DNA of 64,000 nt from Legionella oakridgensis ATCC 33761 = DSM 21215 (lineage in GTDB: Bacteria; Pseudomonadota; Gammaproteobacteria; Legionellales; Legionellaceae). Within the stretch, counting starts at the first letter, position 1. Every line of letters starts with the position of its first letter. Below are positions 7,656 through 16,514 of the stretch, piece by piece. The stretch spans positions 673,001 through 737,000 of the forward strand of contig NZ_CP004006.1 of assembly GCF_000512355.1 (NCBI RefSeq), given 5' to 3'. Made by a program: the position numbers and the translations under genes. The notes beneath the pieces are model-generated. The model was not told where the DNA came from. It was given only the letters and a program-made list of their open reading frames with translations, and did not search any database.

Positions 7656-9327
7656 TCAATTCCTGCAAGTTTCATAAGGGAGACCCATAGGTGTCTCTAA
7701 AGTAGGGCCACAATTGGGCTCAAGAATACACTCGTCACTCAACCGCGCATCAAAAAATCTTAGCCCAGCTTGCCTAATTTTAGAATGATTAGGTTTGGAA
7801 GATTTTTCTGATGTTGGTAATAGAGTATTACTTTGAAGTGCCTCTGAAGTATGACTTTGACTCATTTTTTCTATCAATGGCTTCTCCATCTGTGAAGGAT
7901 ATTGAGCTGATTTTTTTCTATGAAAAACGGTAGGCCAAGTAAAAGCTATCGATACGAATACTAAAATGACCGGAGACAATATTGCCATGGTAATGGTTAA
8001 TGCAAGTTTTGCCCCTATTGTTTCTCCCAGCGTTTCACCAACATGGATTCCGCTTCGGATTCCTCCGGCAACAGAATAAGCAAGAGAATCACCTATCAAA
8101 GCACATAATTTAAGTATATTGATGGCTCCATACTTTATCTTTTGTGCTTTTGTTTGATATTCTTCCGGTGGTTGAGATATTGATTCAAATTTTTCTTTTA
8201 GATCGACATACGTTTTCGGGTTAAAGACTTTATATACTTGTGAAAAAGTGTTAACCACCATGGTTGTCGAAGTACATATCATAGAGATAACATGTGCTAA
8301 GAAGGTATCAGGATTCGCACCTAAGGCATTGAAAAGCTTATTAACCCCTGATACAGCAGTAAACCAAGTTAGCGTCGCATAAACCGCTAAAAAGACTGTA
8401 CTTACGATTCCTAGTAAGATACATCGCAAAAGGCCATAGGGTTTTTTATAATCTTCAATAAAAAGATTTTTAAATCTGGTATAATTTTCACGTATACCAA
8501 TAGCTTGAAACGAATAAAAAGAGATAGCTGCAACTATAGATAACCCAATCGTAACTATCAAAACTAGAGGGTTAGAGGCAAGCATACCTACCCCCAAAAA
8601 CGTGAGAAGTCCTACGAGACCAGAATATCCAGAAATGCCCGCAGAAATACAAGCCAACAAGGTTACGATACCAAAAAATACTTTCTGACCTCTATCGAAT
8701 ATCGTTTTTCTTTGATATTTTCTTCGAGGTTCTTAAACGTTTTTGTTTTTGAGGCTGAAAGCCAGCACTATCAAGCATGGCTTTCCCTCGACTTAATAAA
8801 CAAACTAGTCCGTTACATAAGGAGAGTATTATCGCTAAGGCGAGACAAATGCCAAAGGGAGCTCCTAAAGTACTTAATAATCCCAGGCAAAATACCATAC
8901 AAAGCGCCATGGAGGTGACGACTTTGCCTAGGACTAATGGCACTCCTTTTATCAATCTATTCCTATTTTGAATGGGAGTCCTTGTAAATTCTTGACCATT
9001 GCTAGAGCAGGTAGCAATTTGTAAGACTTCTTGCTTAGATAATCTTTTTCCACCCGACAGTATCTCTCCCCACTTAAAGGTAAGGAAACTCCAAAAATAG
9101 TGGGAAAACGGACGTTTTAGAAGATCGGTTATTCGAAGATCCCCATTTAGAATGGCTTGTTGTACTTTTTCCGATTCTGCTTCAGTAAATTGATATTGGT
9201 TAAAAGAAGCAATGATCCAATCTTTTTGAGTACGAAATTTTCTCCTTAACACCATGATGACTTCAGGACGTTTGTGATTAGCAAAATCGATTTCATTTTG
9301 TTCTAGTAAACTAACAATTTCTTTCAT
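7656..9327 (-). CDS. Polytopic membrane protein of unknown function (probably one gene with a frameshift)
   Basis: Two consecutive frames look like one protein of about 557 aa. The first (9327 to 8692) starts MKEIVSLLEQNEIDFANH and has a hydrophobic hairpin around VTSMALCMVFCLGLL and GICLALAIILSLCNGLVCLL. The second (to 7656) has at least six hydrophobic segments, for example LLTFLGVGMLASNPLVLIV, YGLLRCILLGIVSTVFLAVY and LALTITMAILSPVILVFVS, followed by a polar C-terminal tail. Removing one A from the run in the 8698-8712 area reads ...SKKTIFDRGQKVFFGIVTLL across the junction. Two separate genes remain possible. No known family was recognised; an envelope or host-membrane location cannot be told apart. 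Confidence 0.5.
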
Positions 9328-9505
9328 TTCGACAAATCCTTTTTAATGCAAATCATGAAGCTTATTTATAATTTCACAAGAATTCCATTTAAATTTTTAA
9401 AAAATTAATTATCAATAGGTAGGATACCGCCATTATTTTCATTAGAAAGATTTGACATACTGTGCGAGTTACATTCTAATTTTATTTTTTATCATGATAT
9501 GGACA

Positions 9506-10876
9506 ATGATGGCATTTTTGAGTTTTCTAAAACCTGCTCCTTATCTTAATGAAATTCAGGATAAAACCATTGTTAAACGGCAATATCGTTATTGGCGTAT
9601 TCGCACCTTTTATGCAATGTATATTGGTTATGCTTTGTTTTATTTTACGCGAAAAAGTTTTACCTTTGCGATGCCTGCATTACAAAGTACCTTGGGGATG
9701 ACTAAAACTGAACTGGGAATGATTGCGAGCATTCTGAGCTTAAGTTATGGCATCAGCAAATTTTTGAGCGGAATTCTTGGCGATAAGTCTAATCCTCGTT
9801 ATTTAATGGCGATTGGGCTAATTTTGACAGGTGTTTTTAATATTTTGTTTGGACTGTCATCCACCTGGTGGTTATTTGCTATTTTTTGGGGATTGAATGG
9901 TTGGTTTCAGGGGTGGGGATGGCCAGGATGTACTAAATTATTAACACATTGGTATTCTCAATCCGAACGTGGTCGTTGGTGGAGTATTTGGAATACATCC
10001 CATAACGTTGGTGGTGCATTAATTCCATTGATTGTTGCTATATGCGCGCAGTATTTCGGCTGGCGTTCAGCCATGTTTGTGCCAGGGGTCATCTGCATTT
10101 TAGGAGGTGTTTTTTTAATCAATCGTTTAAGAGATACTCCGCAGTCGCTTGGTTTACCTGCGATAGAGCAATATCAGGGAGATTTTTCTGGTTTATCAAA
10201 TCACCACCAAGAAAAAACAGAACTCTCAGTCAAAGAAATTCTTTGGAATTATGTGTTAAGCAACCAATATATTTGGATACTATCCATTTCTTATTTGTTT
10301 ATTTACATTGTCCGAACAGCCATCAATGATTGGAGCATGTTGTACTTAACAGAAGTGAAGGATTATTCCTTAATCACCGCAGGTAGTTGTGTCATATGGT
10401 TTGAAGTTGGTGGTTTTTTTGGAAATCTGGTTGCCGGCTGGTCTTCTGATAAAATATTTCAAGGTAAACGCAATCCAATCAATGTTCTCTTTACTGCAGG
10501 TGTATTTGCTACTTTGTTGTTATTTATATTGACTAAGGGATATACACCATTTCTCGATTCGTTGTTTCTTTTCTTCTTTGGTTTTTTTATCTTTGGACCA
10601 CAAATGATGATTGGTATGGCGTGTGCGGAGTTAACACATAAAAAAGCAGCGGCGACTGCAACTGGCTTTGCCGGATTTTTTGCATATTGTTTAGGCGCTG
10701 TTTTGGCTGGTGCTCCTTTGGGTGCAATTATCAAAAATTACGGCTGGGATAATTTCTTTCTCACATTGTTTATTTGCTGCTTGATTCCATTATTTATGAT
10801 ACTGCCACTTTGGCATGTGAAAGTCCATCCAAGGTATCGTAAATCAGAACTTTCAGGCAAATCTGAGTTTGCTTAG
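9506..10876 (+). CDS. MFS transporter of the organophosphate:phosphate antiporter type
   Basis: About 457 aa, 12 predicted membrane segments. The first loop segment YALFYFTRKSFTFAMPAL and the segment GWFQGWGWPGCTKLLTHWY, followed by ERGRWWSIWNTSHNVGGA, are hallmarks of the OPA group (GlpT, UhpT, UhpC, PgtP). It likely exchanges a sugar phosphate or glycerol phosphate for phosphate across the inner membrane; the substrate cannot be assigned. The start is uncertain: ATG at 9494, 9506 or 9509 are all in frame, and none has a strong ribosome site. A hairpin repeat lies just after its stop, before the IS66-type element. Confidence 0.85.
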   Translation: MMAFLSFLKPAPYLNEIQDKTIVKRQYRYWRIRTFYAMYIGYALFYFTRKSFTFAMPALQSTLGMTKTELGMIASILSLSYGISKFLSGILGDKSNPRYLMAIGLILTGVFNILFGLSSTWWLFAIFWGLNGWFQGWGWPGCTKLLTHWYSQSERGRWWSIWNTSHNVGGALIPLIVAICAQYFGWRSAMFVPGVICILGGVFLINRLRDTPQSLGLPAIEQYQGDFSGLSNHHQEKTELSVKEILWNYVLSNQYIWILSISYLFIYIVRTAINDWSMLYLTEVKDYSLITAGSCVIWFEVGGFFGNLVAGWSSDKIFQGKRNPINVLFTAGVFATLLLFILTKGYTPFLDSLFLFFFGFFIFGPQMMIGMACAELTHKKAAATATGFAGFFAYCLGAVLAGAPLGAIIKNYGWDNFFLTLFICCLIPLFMILPLWHVKVHPRYRKSELSGKSEFA

Positions 10877-10924
10877 CCAGCGTATCCTGGTTGCTTGCAA
10901 TCAGGCTTTATGAGAACAATTTTT
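10876..10924. repeat. Dispersed hairpin repeat, copy 3
   Basis: CCTGGTTGCTTGCAATCAGG with flanks matching copy 2 (CAGCGTA before, GAGAACAATT after). The stem is CCTGGTTG/CAATCAGG with one G-T wobble. The left terminal repeat of the IS66-type element begins directly after it, at 10925, so the insertion may have targeted this repeat. Confidence 0.55.
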
Positions 10925-12450
10925 GTAATAGCTCAGGTCCCCTGAGTTATTACTTGCAAAGATGAAGCATTAAAATGCTCTTCTACAATCTTGGATAAAG
11001 TCTCAAAAGCATTCTTAGATTGCAGTTTCCAAGTTGTGATTAAAGATATCGTTCTTGCGACGAATTCAGACCCATAATTTGATCGGGTACCAAAATATTT
11101 TTTACGCCAAATTACAGCCGGCCTTAAGCAACGCTCAGCATGATTATTAGTCGGCTCAACACCTTCGTAAAAAATAAATGTCCATAAAGCTGTAAAATTT
11201 TCCAATAAATTTTTGCAAAATCGGGCAATTTTTAATTTTGGATCTGCATACGAACCTTGTTCTAAAAGCTCTCCCACATGAGTTCTAATATGTCCAGTTT
11301 CTCGTATAAGCTCCTCACGCGAGATATGCCCTTGCTTGAAGTTATGCCATCGTTCAAATAATTTCGACTGATAGATGAGTAATTCCTTACCTATCCGGGC
11401 TACCACTACCTCTTTTTTTCAGAAAGCTTTGTAAAATCTCGCTTTAAATGGGCCCAACAAGTTTGACGTTTATCGCTTTCAAAATAGTTATAAGCAGCAT
11501 AACGATCAGAGGTAACAATATTGTTGAAATCGCCCATTAAAGCGCAAATGACTTTCTTGCCACGAGATTTCTCGATTGAGAAAAAAGCTGTTGTCGCTGA
11601 CATAATGCCCCAAAGCCATTGAGATGTACCATCTCGACGATGCCCTGTTTCATCCATATGAACACAGCTACTTTGTTTAATTTCTTTTAATAGTTCAGCA
11701 ACAAGTTTTTCCAAGGCATTATTAATCAACTTTTGCTTATTGAATACACTTCCCAAGCTAATCTTGAAATCGTAATGTTCCTTCAAAAATTCCTGCAATT
11801 CACGACGTGATAACTTATATTTTGAGGTCAAATGCGACATGAAACTCGTTAAATATGGCCCTGTTATTCCCCACGTTACACCTGCTGGAAGTGCAGCTAC
11901 TTGGTTTGTTCCACAGCATCTGCATACCCCTTTTTCTAATTGATATTCCGTGACATGTAGGTTTACCTTCGGAAGCTCGTGAACCTGATGCCGGACTAAA
12001 TCCTCTTTCAACTGGATATTTCCTCCACATATACAACGCGGGGGCAGACGGCAAACAACAAGATCATCAATATCATTGAGCTCTAATAATTTTCGAAAGT
12101 GTCCTTTATGCCCTCGCTGACCACCACCTTTATTCGTATTCGGTTTTGTTTTTTCTGTTTTTTCTTTTTGAAATCTTGGGAAGAAGGGAGTGAGGAATTA
12201 GATGAGTTATTATTTAAGCGCTCTTTAAGCTCGCGATTTTCGAGCTCCAGCTTTTCTACTCGAACAATTAATACTTCTGTTATCTCAACAAGCTGTTTTA
12301 TGCGTTGATGACAGTCTTCTATTGTCGAAGGTAGTTTTATCGGTGATTTTTTCTCATCCATGAAAAAACTAGGCGTATTTATGAAGTCCCACTAATTTAA
12401 TCTAACCTCATAAATTTTCAACTAATTTTTGAGGGGTACTGAGCTATTAC
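10925..12450. mobile_element. IS66-family insertion sequence, single-gene type
   Basis: Terminal inverted repeats are GTAATAGCTCAGGTCCCCTG at the left end and GTAATAGCTCAGTACCCCTC read inward from the right end at 12450: 12 identical bases, then CCCCT again in register. GTAA ends are typical of IS66. The element is 1526 bp and carries only the large transposase, no tnpA/tnpB helpers, as in the ISBst12 subgroup. The flanking octamers (CAATTTTT and CACCAAAA) do not match, so there is no target-site duplication; its left and right neighbours (transporter spacer, integrase remnant) were not contiguous before, or a flank was lost. Confidence 0.85.
10933..12361 (-). CDS. IS66-family transposase (TnpC-like), two frameshifts
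   Basis: Starts MDEKKSPIKLPSTIED with a leucine-zipper-like N-terminus and LNNNSSNSSLPSSQDF, the IS66 signature. It then needs one extra A near 12155-12170 to reach the zinc-finger region (CICGGN, CRCCGTNQ) and the catalytic core (HMDETGHRRDG, VTSDRYAAYN), and one extra A at run 11413-11419 to reach EGVEPTNNHAERCLRP with the catalytic Glu. All three DDE residues are present. The joined length is about 476 aa, near normal. Both breaks are in A/T runs, as elsewhere in this window, so the transposase may really be intact. Confidence 0.85.
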
Positions 12451-12451
12451 C

Positions 12452-12835
12452 ACCAAAAATCACGAAATACACACATTGCCTCTGTCTGACTTTGTTTATG
12501 AGTTAATGGAACGCAGGAGCAGGAATAAAACCAGTGAGTTTGTATTTCCAGCGGAAAGTAAAACGGGTTATATCTATGAACCTAAAAAGGCGGTGAATAG
12601 GGTAGTGGAATTATCAGGTGTTCCATTTACCTTGCACGACTTGAGAAGAACGTTTGCTACTGTTGCCGATAGCCTTGATTTACCTGCTTATGCTTTAAAA
12701 CGCTTGCTTAATCATAAAATGAATAATGATGTAACAGCCGGGTATATCATGAAAGATGTTGAGCGGTTACGAAAACCCATGCAGCAGGTCGCCAATTTTA
12801 TTAAAAAACACATGATGATATGTGAACAGGTATAA
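12452..12835 (+). pseudogene. Tyrosine recombinase/integrase remnant, 5'-truncated
   Basis: An open frame enters directly from the right end of the IS66-type element and continues to TAA at 12833-12835. It contains the catalytic C-terminal part of a phage-type integrase: FTLHDLRRTFATVADSL (HxLRR box), LLNHKMNNDVTAGYI (His/Lys and the nucleophilic Tyr). The N-terminal arm-binding and core domains are missing, and no matching piece exists on the other side of the element. It marks this stretch as the remains of an integrative element, consistent with the tRNA gene at 16.3 kb. Confidence 0.8.
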
Positions 12836-12842
12836 TGACTAT

Positions 12843-12871
12843 TTTACACATATCTCAAAATGAGATATAAT
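12843..12871 (+). promoter_or_regulatory. higBA promoter with overlapping operator palindrome
   Basis: TTTACA at 12843-12848 and TATAAT at 12866-12871, 17 bp apart, form a near-consensus sigma-70 promoter. Between and over them lies a perfect palindrome, ATATCTCA-AAA-TGAGATAT (12850-12868). A palindrome across the spacer and -10 is the usual arrangement for autorepression by a HigA-type antitoxin. Confidence 0.8.
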
Positions 12872-12898
12872 TTGATTTAAGAAGGGTGTTTATTTGCA

Positions 12899-13186
12899 AT
12901 GCATATTATAACTAGAAGAAGAATTACCGAAGCAAAAGCACTTTATCCACAATGCGCATCAGCTCTAGCTGGATGGTTGAAAGTTGTGGAGAAGAATGAG
13001 TTTAAGAGTTTTGCTGAGTTGAGGGCAGTATTTAATAGTATTGATAAAGTGGGTGATTTATTTGTCTTTGATATTGGGGGTAATAAACTCCGTTTGATAG
13101 CCAGCATCCATTTTAATCGGAAAAAATTGTATATACGTCATATCTTGACCCATCAAGAATATGACAAAGATAAGTGGAAGGAGTGA
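12899..13186 (+). CDS. higB: HigB-family mRNA interferase toxin
   Basis: 95 aa, MHIITRRRITEAKALYPQ at the start, then LRAVFNSIDKVGDLFVFDIGGNKLRLIASIHF in pieces and a C-terminal LYIRHILTHQEYDKDKW. This pattern is the HigB toxin family (RelE/ParE superfold; ribosome-dependent mRNA cleavage). The basic residues and the terminal HILTHxEYDK segment are conserved in the family. The toxin gene comes first and the antitoxin second, 2 bp later, the usual higBA order. Transcribed from the promoter at 12843-12871. The frame is intact. Confidence 0.88.
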   Translation: MHIITRRRITEAKALYPQCASALAGWLKVVEKNEFKSFAELRAVFNSIDKVGDLFVFDIGGNKLRLIASIHFNRKKLYIRHILTHQEYDKDKWKE

Positions 13187-13188
13187 GT

Positions 13189-13614
13189 ATGACTGCTTTA
13201 GCACACAATAATTATTTAGAAGAGACAATCCAACACTGGAAACATATCTCACCCATTATTCATGACCCTCAAAATGATGCTGAATATGAGAAACTTGCTA
13301 ATATGCTTGATCAATTGTTGGATATTGTTGGTGACAATGAATCTCATGAGTTAATGGGGTTAGTTGATGTAATCAGCCACATGATCACCATGTATGATGA
13401 AAATCATGATGAACAGCTTCAAACAGGAAGCGGCATTGATGCATTAAAATTTCTCATGGAACAGCATGGTTTAGATCAAAGTGATCTTAAAAATGAAATT
13501 GGAAGTCAGGGTGTCGTTTCTGAAATATTAAACGGGAAGCGACAACTGAATCTCTCTCACATCAAGAAATTAGCCGAGCGATTCCATGTTGCACCAGCTA
13601 CTTTTATTGATTAA
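13189..13614 (+). CDS. higA: HigA-family antitoxin with helix-turn-helix
   Basis: 141 aa from ATG 13189 (GGAAGGAG just upstream; an in-frame GTG at 13174 would overlap the toxin gene). The N-terminal half is acidic and helical (DQLLDIVGDNESHELMGLVD) and would wrap the toxin. The C-terminal half is an XRE-type HTH: LKFLMEQHGLDQSDLKNEIG, VVSEILNGKRQLNLSHIKKL, AERFHVAPATFID. It should neutralise HigB and repress the operon through the 12850-12868 palindrome (known family behaviour, inferred here). Confidence 0.88.
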   Translation: MTALAHNNYLEETIQHWKHISPIIHDPQNDAEYEKLANMLDQLLDIVGDNESHELMGLVDVISHMITMYDENHDEQLQTGSGIDALKFLMEQHGLDQSDLKNEIGSQGVVSEILNGKRQLNLSHIKKLAERFHVAPATFID

Positions 13615-13643
13615 TTTAGAGTTATGTAGCTTCAGATAAATGG

Positions 13644-13719
13644 TCTCATGTTAAGAAAACGCAAAAATGTTAACATGAGATACCTTTCATGTTAAAGAAA
13701 TTGGATTTTTTTAACATGA
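13644..13719. promoter_or_regulatory. Four half-sites TCATGTTAA/TTAACATGA in two identically spaced inverted pairs
   Basis: TCATGTTAA at 13646-13654 pairs with TTAACATGA at 13670-13678, and TCATGTTAA at 13687-13695 with TTAACATGA at 13711-13719. Both pairs have a 15-nt spacer, although the spacer sequences differ, and the pairs repeat every 41 bp. The last half-site contains the ATG of the metallophosphatase gene. The first pair extends to 11 bp (TCTCATGTTAA/TTAACATGAGA). Confidence 0.7.
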
Positions 13720-14143
13720 CTAAAATTCAAACTACTGGTCCTAAAGTGCGTAAAATCCTATTAATCAGTGATACTCACGGAAATTTGGATATCATCAATC
13801 AACTGTAGCTCAAACTAATGCTGATATGGTCATTCATGCTGGTGACTTTGGGTTTTATGATGAACAGAGCATTTATCGACTCAGCCCTAGGGAACTACGC
13901 TTGTTAGTATCCCACTCGCCAGTTTGGCGACAATATGAAGTTGATAAACAAACTAATCGAGAAAGATTAATAGAAATCGTCAAAGAAAATCAATTGCTAG
14001 GTGATTTTCCAAAATATGTCTCAGGTGAAAAGAGGTTCTCTGTTCCTGTATATGCTGTGTGGGGAAATCATGAAGATGTGCAAGTTTTAAGGCAATTAAA
14101 TACAGATATCAATGTTGAAAATCTGCGGCTCTACACCAATTAA
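13716..14143 (+). pseudogene. Calcineurin-like metallophosphatase, frameshifted and 3'-truncated by an insertion sequence
   Basis: ATG 13716 opens MTKIQTTGPKVRKILLISDTHGNLDII, with the metal-binding DTHGN box. A shift near 13795-13805 moves the reading to VAQTNADMVIHAGDFGFYDE (GDxG box) and VYAVWGNHEDV (GNHE box). The frame then runs into the left end of the ISL3-type element at 14127 and stops inside it at 14143. The C-terminal metal ligands (GHxH) are missing, and I find no continuation after 16297. The inner sequence ...VSHSPVWRQYEV suggests a specialised phosphoesterase. Upstream lies the four-half-site repeat. Confidence 0.7.
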
Positions 14144-14207
14144 GGGGGCACTTTAATCGGATTAAAGTAATCTAACTCTTTGATTCCGCAATCAAAAGAG
14201 GATTAAA

Positions 14208-14900
14208 GTGCCGAAAAAAGATATTATCCTAAATTTACCTGGCTATTCAATAACTAAGGTGACGGGAAACAATCCCGTTTATATTGAAGTAAATTATAAC
14301 CGAGTAGTACGATGCATTTACTGTAATGAAAAGCGGTTAAGGAAGAAGGATAGTTTTGAGCGAAAGATACGTCATGAATCGATAGGATTGCGTTATAGCT
14401 ATTTAATTATCAAGTCGCATAAGTTTCAATGTTATGGGTGTAAGCGCTATTTTAACCAGCGTTTTCCAGGTATAGGTAAATACCAGCGAGCCACAGAGAG
14501 CTTACGTAAAGAGGTGTTTCATCATCATACTCAAGGCGTTAGTCAAAAGGATTTAAGCCGTCATTTTCATACCGGCAAATCAACGATAGAACGCTGGTAT
14601 CATTATGGTTATGAGCGACAGGAGAAGCGCATTACCTCCCCTTTATGCCCTAGGGTGTTAGGTATCGATGAACATTCATTTACAAAGAAGCAAGGCTATA
14701 TCACCACATTGTGCGATTTAGGTAAGCATAAGGTATTTGATATTGTTAAAGGCCGTTCAGGACGTGACTTGGAAAGCTATTTTAAAGCTTTGCAAGGTAA
14801 AGAGCGTGTTCGAGTTGTCTGTATTGATTTAAGCAGCAGTTACAAGTCGTTGGTCAAACGTTACTTTCCAAATGCCAAAATTGGGCTCTACACCAATTAA
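14208..14900 (+). pseudogene. ISL3-family transposase, N-terminal part
   Basis: GTG 14208 starts PKKDIILNLPGYSITKV, followed by the zinc-finger CIYCNEKR...CYGCKRYF and HTH region, then catalytic LGIDEHSFTKKQGY and VRVVCIDLSSSYKSLVKRYF. After PNAKI the frame enters the left end of element B and stops at 14900. It is related to, but clearly different from, the transposase of element B. The middle part, about 175 residues by comparison with B, is missing, and the last 31 codons lie at 16172-16267. Confidence 0.8.
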
Positions 14901-16171
14901 GGGGGCACTGTAATCAAATTAGTCTAGACTAAGTCCTTGATTTAGCGATCAAAAGGAGATTAAAGTGCCTAAGAACAATCTTATCCTAAATTTACCTGGA
15001 TTTTCCATATTAAAAGTGAGTGGGTATCAACCCTTATTATTAGATGTAACTTATAACCGATTAGCTCGGTGTAGTCATTGCCAAAGTAAGCAGGTTCGCA
15101 AGAAATCATCGTATATAAGAACAGTACATCATGAGTTAATAGGGCATCGTCGAAGTGTATTGAGGTTTAAAGCGTATAAGCTTTATTGTCATACTTGTTG
15201 TCGCTATGGTAATCAACAGTTTCCCGGTATCAATAAACATCAACGTGCTACTTGGCGAGCTCAAGCTGCAGTGTTTCATGAGCATAGCCGCGGGGTATCG
15301 CAAAAAGATTTATCAGAGCGTTATAAGAAAGGAAAAGCGACCATAGAGCGCTGGTATCAGCGGCATTATGAAGAGCAACATCGAGAATTAATCAATAAAC
15401 CATGTCCTGTGGTACTGGGTATTGATGAACATTTTTTCAGTAAGAAAGAAGGGTTTGCAACTACTTTTTGTGACCTAAGAAAACATAAGATATTTGATGT
15501 GGTTCGTGGCCGTCGTGAGCAAGAATTAAAAGAATATCTCCAGCAATTACCTGGAAAAGAACGTGTCAAAGTGATTTGTATGGACTTGAGCAGTACATAC
15601 CGTTCCTTAGTAAAGAAGTACTTTCCTAATGCTATGATAGTGGCTGATAGGTTTCATGTAATCCGTTTAATTCAACATCAGTGTATGATGACCTGTCGAG
15701 AACTCTCCACTGAAATTAAAAACAATAGAGGTATCTTAGCCTTATTAAGAACAAGACCTGATAACTTAAGTGATGAGAAGAAAGTCAAAAGAGATGCGTT
15801 TTTCACTGAAAATCCTGCAATAGAGGCTATATATCAATTTCAGCAACAACTGCACTCACTATTAATGAAAAGGGCGCTAACACAGCATGAGTGCCGTAAA
15901 GTAATACCTACTTTCTTAGAAATGTTGGCTGAGTTAAAGCAAAGTGGTTTTAAAGCATTAGCATCATTAGGTAAAACACTTTGGGCTTGGAAAGATGAAG
16001 TGGCCAGAATGTGGCGATTTAGTAAGTCAAATGGAATAACAGAAGGCTTTCATCGCAAAATGAAACTCATTCAGCGAAGAGCTTATGGTTTTAGAAATTT
16101 TGAAAATTATAGAGTACGTGTTAAGGTCCTCTGCGGGTGATTAAAGCTGCCCCCTTAAATGGGAAAGAGCC
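14884..16171. mobile_element. ISL3-type insertion sequence B (inner, apparently complete)
   Basis: The left end GGCTCTACACCAATTAAGGG at 14884 is identical to the left end of element A for 26 bp. The right end, read inward from 16171, begins GGCTCTTTCCCATTTAAGGG and continues GGGCAG. About 1.29 kb with one intact transposase. Flanking octamers CAAAATTG and GGATTTCA do not match, so this is not a simple insertion with target duplication. Confidence 0.8.
14965..16140 (+). CDS. ISL3-family transposase, full length
   Basis: 391 aa from GTG 14965 with AGGAG 5-10 bases upstream. Domains in order: zinc finger (CSHCQSKQ, CHTCCRYG), HTH with GVSQKDLSERYKKGKATIERWY, then the DDE-like core LGIDEHFFSKKEGF, VICMDLSSTYRSLVKKYF, VADRFHVIRLIQHQ, and the C-terminal SNGITEGFHRKMKLIQRRAYG with the catalytic Glu. 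Length and motifs are complete, so element B is probably active or recently active. Confidence 0.9.
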   Translation: MPKNNLILNLPGFSILKVSGYQPLLLDVTYNRLARCSHCQSKQVRKKSSYIRTVHHELIGHRRSVLRFKAYKLYCHTCCRYGNQQFPGINKHQRATWRAQAAVFHEHSRGVSQKDLSERYKKGKATIERWYQRHYEEQHRELINKPCPVVLGIDEHFFSKKEGFATTFCDLRKHKIFDVVRGRREQELKEYLQQLPGKERVKVICMDLSSTYRSLVKKYFPNAMIVADRFHVIRLIQHQCMMTCRELSTEIKNNRGILALLRTRPDNLSDEKKVKRDAFFTENPAIEAIYQFQQQLHSLLMKRALTQHECRKVIPTFLEMLAELKQSGFKALASLGKTLWAWKDEVARMWRFSKSNGITEGFHRKMKLIQRRAYGFRNFENYRVRVKVLCG

Positions 16172-16267
16172 GGATTTCATCGAAAGATGAAACTGATTCA
16201 GAGAAGAGCATATGGATTTAGAAATTTTGAAAATTATAGATTAAGAGTTAGAGTGCTTTGTGGATGA
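16172..16267 (+). pseudogene. ISL3-family transposase, C-terminal scrap of element A
   Basis: Directly after the right end of element B an open frame reads GFHRKMKLIQRRAYGFRNFE and then NYRLRVRVLCG to TGA at 16265-16267. It is nearly identical to the end of the element B transposase (NYRVRVKVLCG) but belongs to element A, whose right terminal repeat follows. Confidence 0.75.
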
Positions 16268-16321
16268 GTAAAGTGCCCCCGGATTTGGGGAAGAGCCACT
16301 ATCGTAACTACTTGATTTTAT

Positions 16322-16398
<77 letters not shown>

Positions 16399-16514
16399 TT
16401 TGTGAAGGAAGTATTGTAATCGCTATTACAAGAGAACTCCACATTTTTATTACTTTTTTGTGGGATAGGGCCCTTATTCAGGGCCGCTATTCGTTGTAGA
16501 AAATAGGTGATTTA

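Larger units (their letters stand above)
14127..16297. mobile_element. ISL3-type insertion sequence A (outer, degenerate, split by element B)
   Basis: Left end begins GGCTCTACACCAATTAAGGG at 14127. The right end, read inward from 16297, begins GGCTCTTCCCCAAATCCGGG. Both continue GGCAC. Between them are the first two-thirds of an ISL3 transposase, the complete element B, and the last 31 codons of the first transposase. No flanking 8-bp duplication is seen (AAATCTGC versus ACTATCGT). Confidence 0.75.

Noticed and set aside
1-16300. CRISPR array
   Set aside because: The repeats seen are hairpins or transposon ends at irregular distances; no regular repeat-spacer series and no cas gene.
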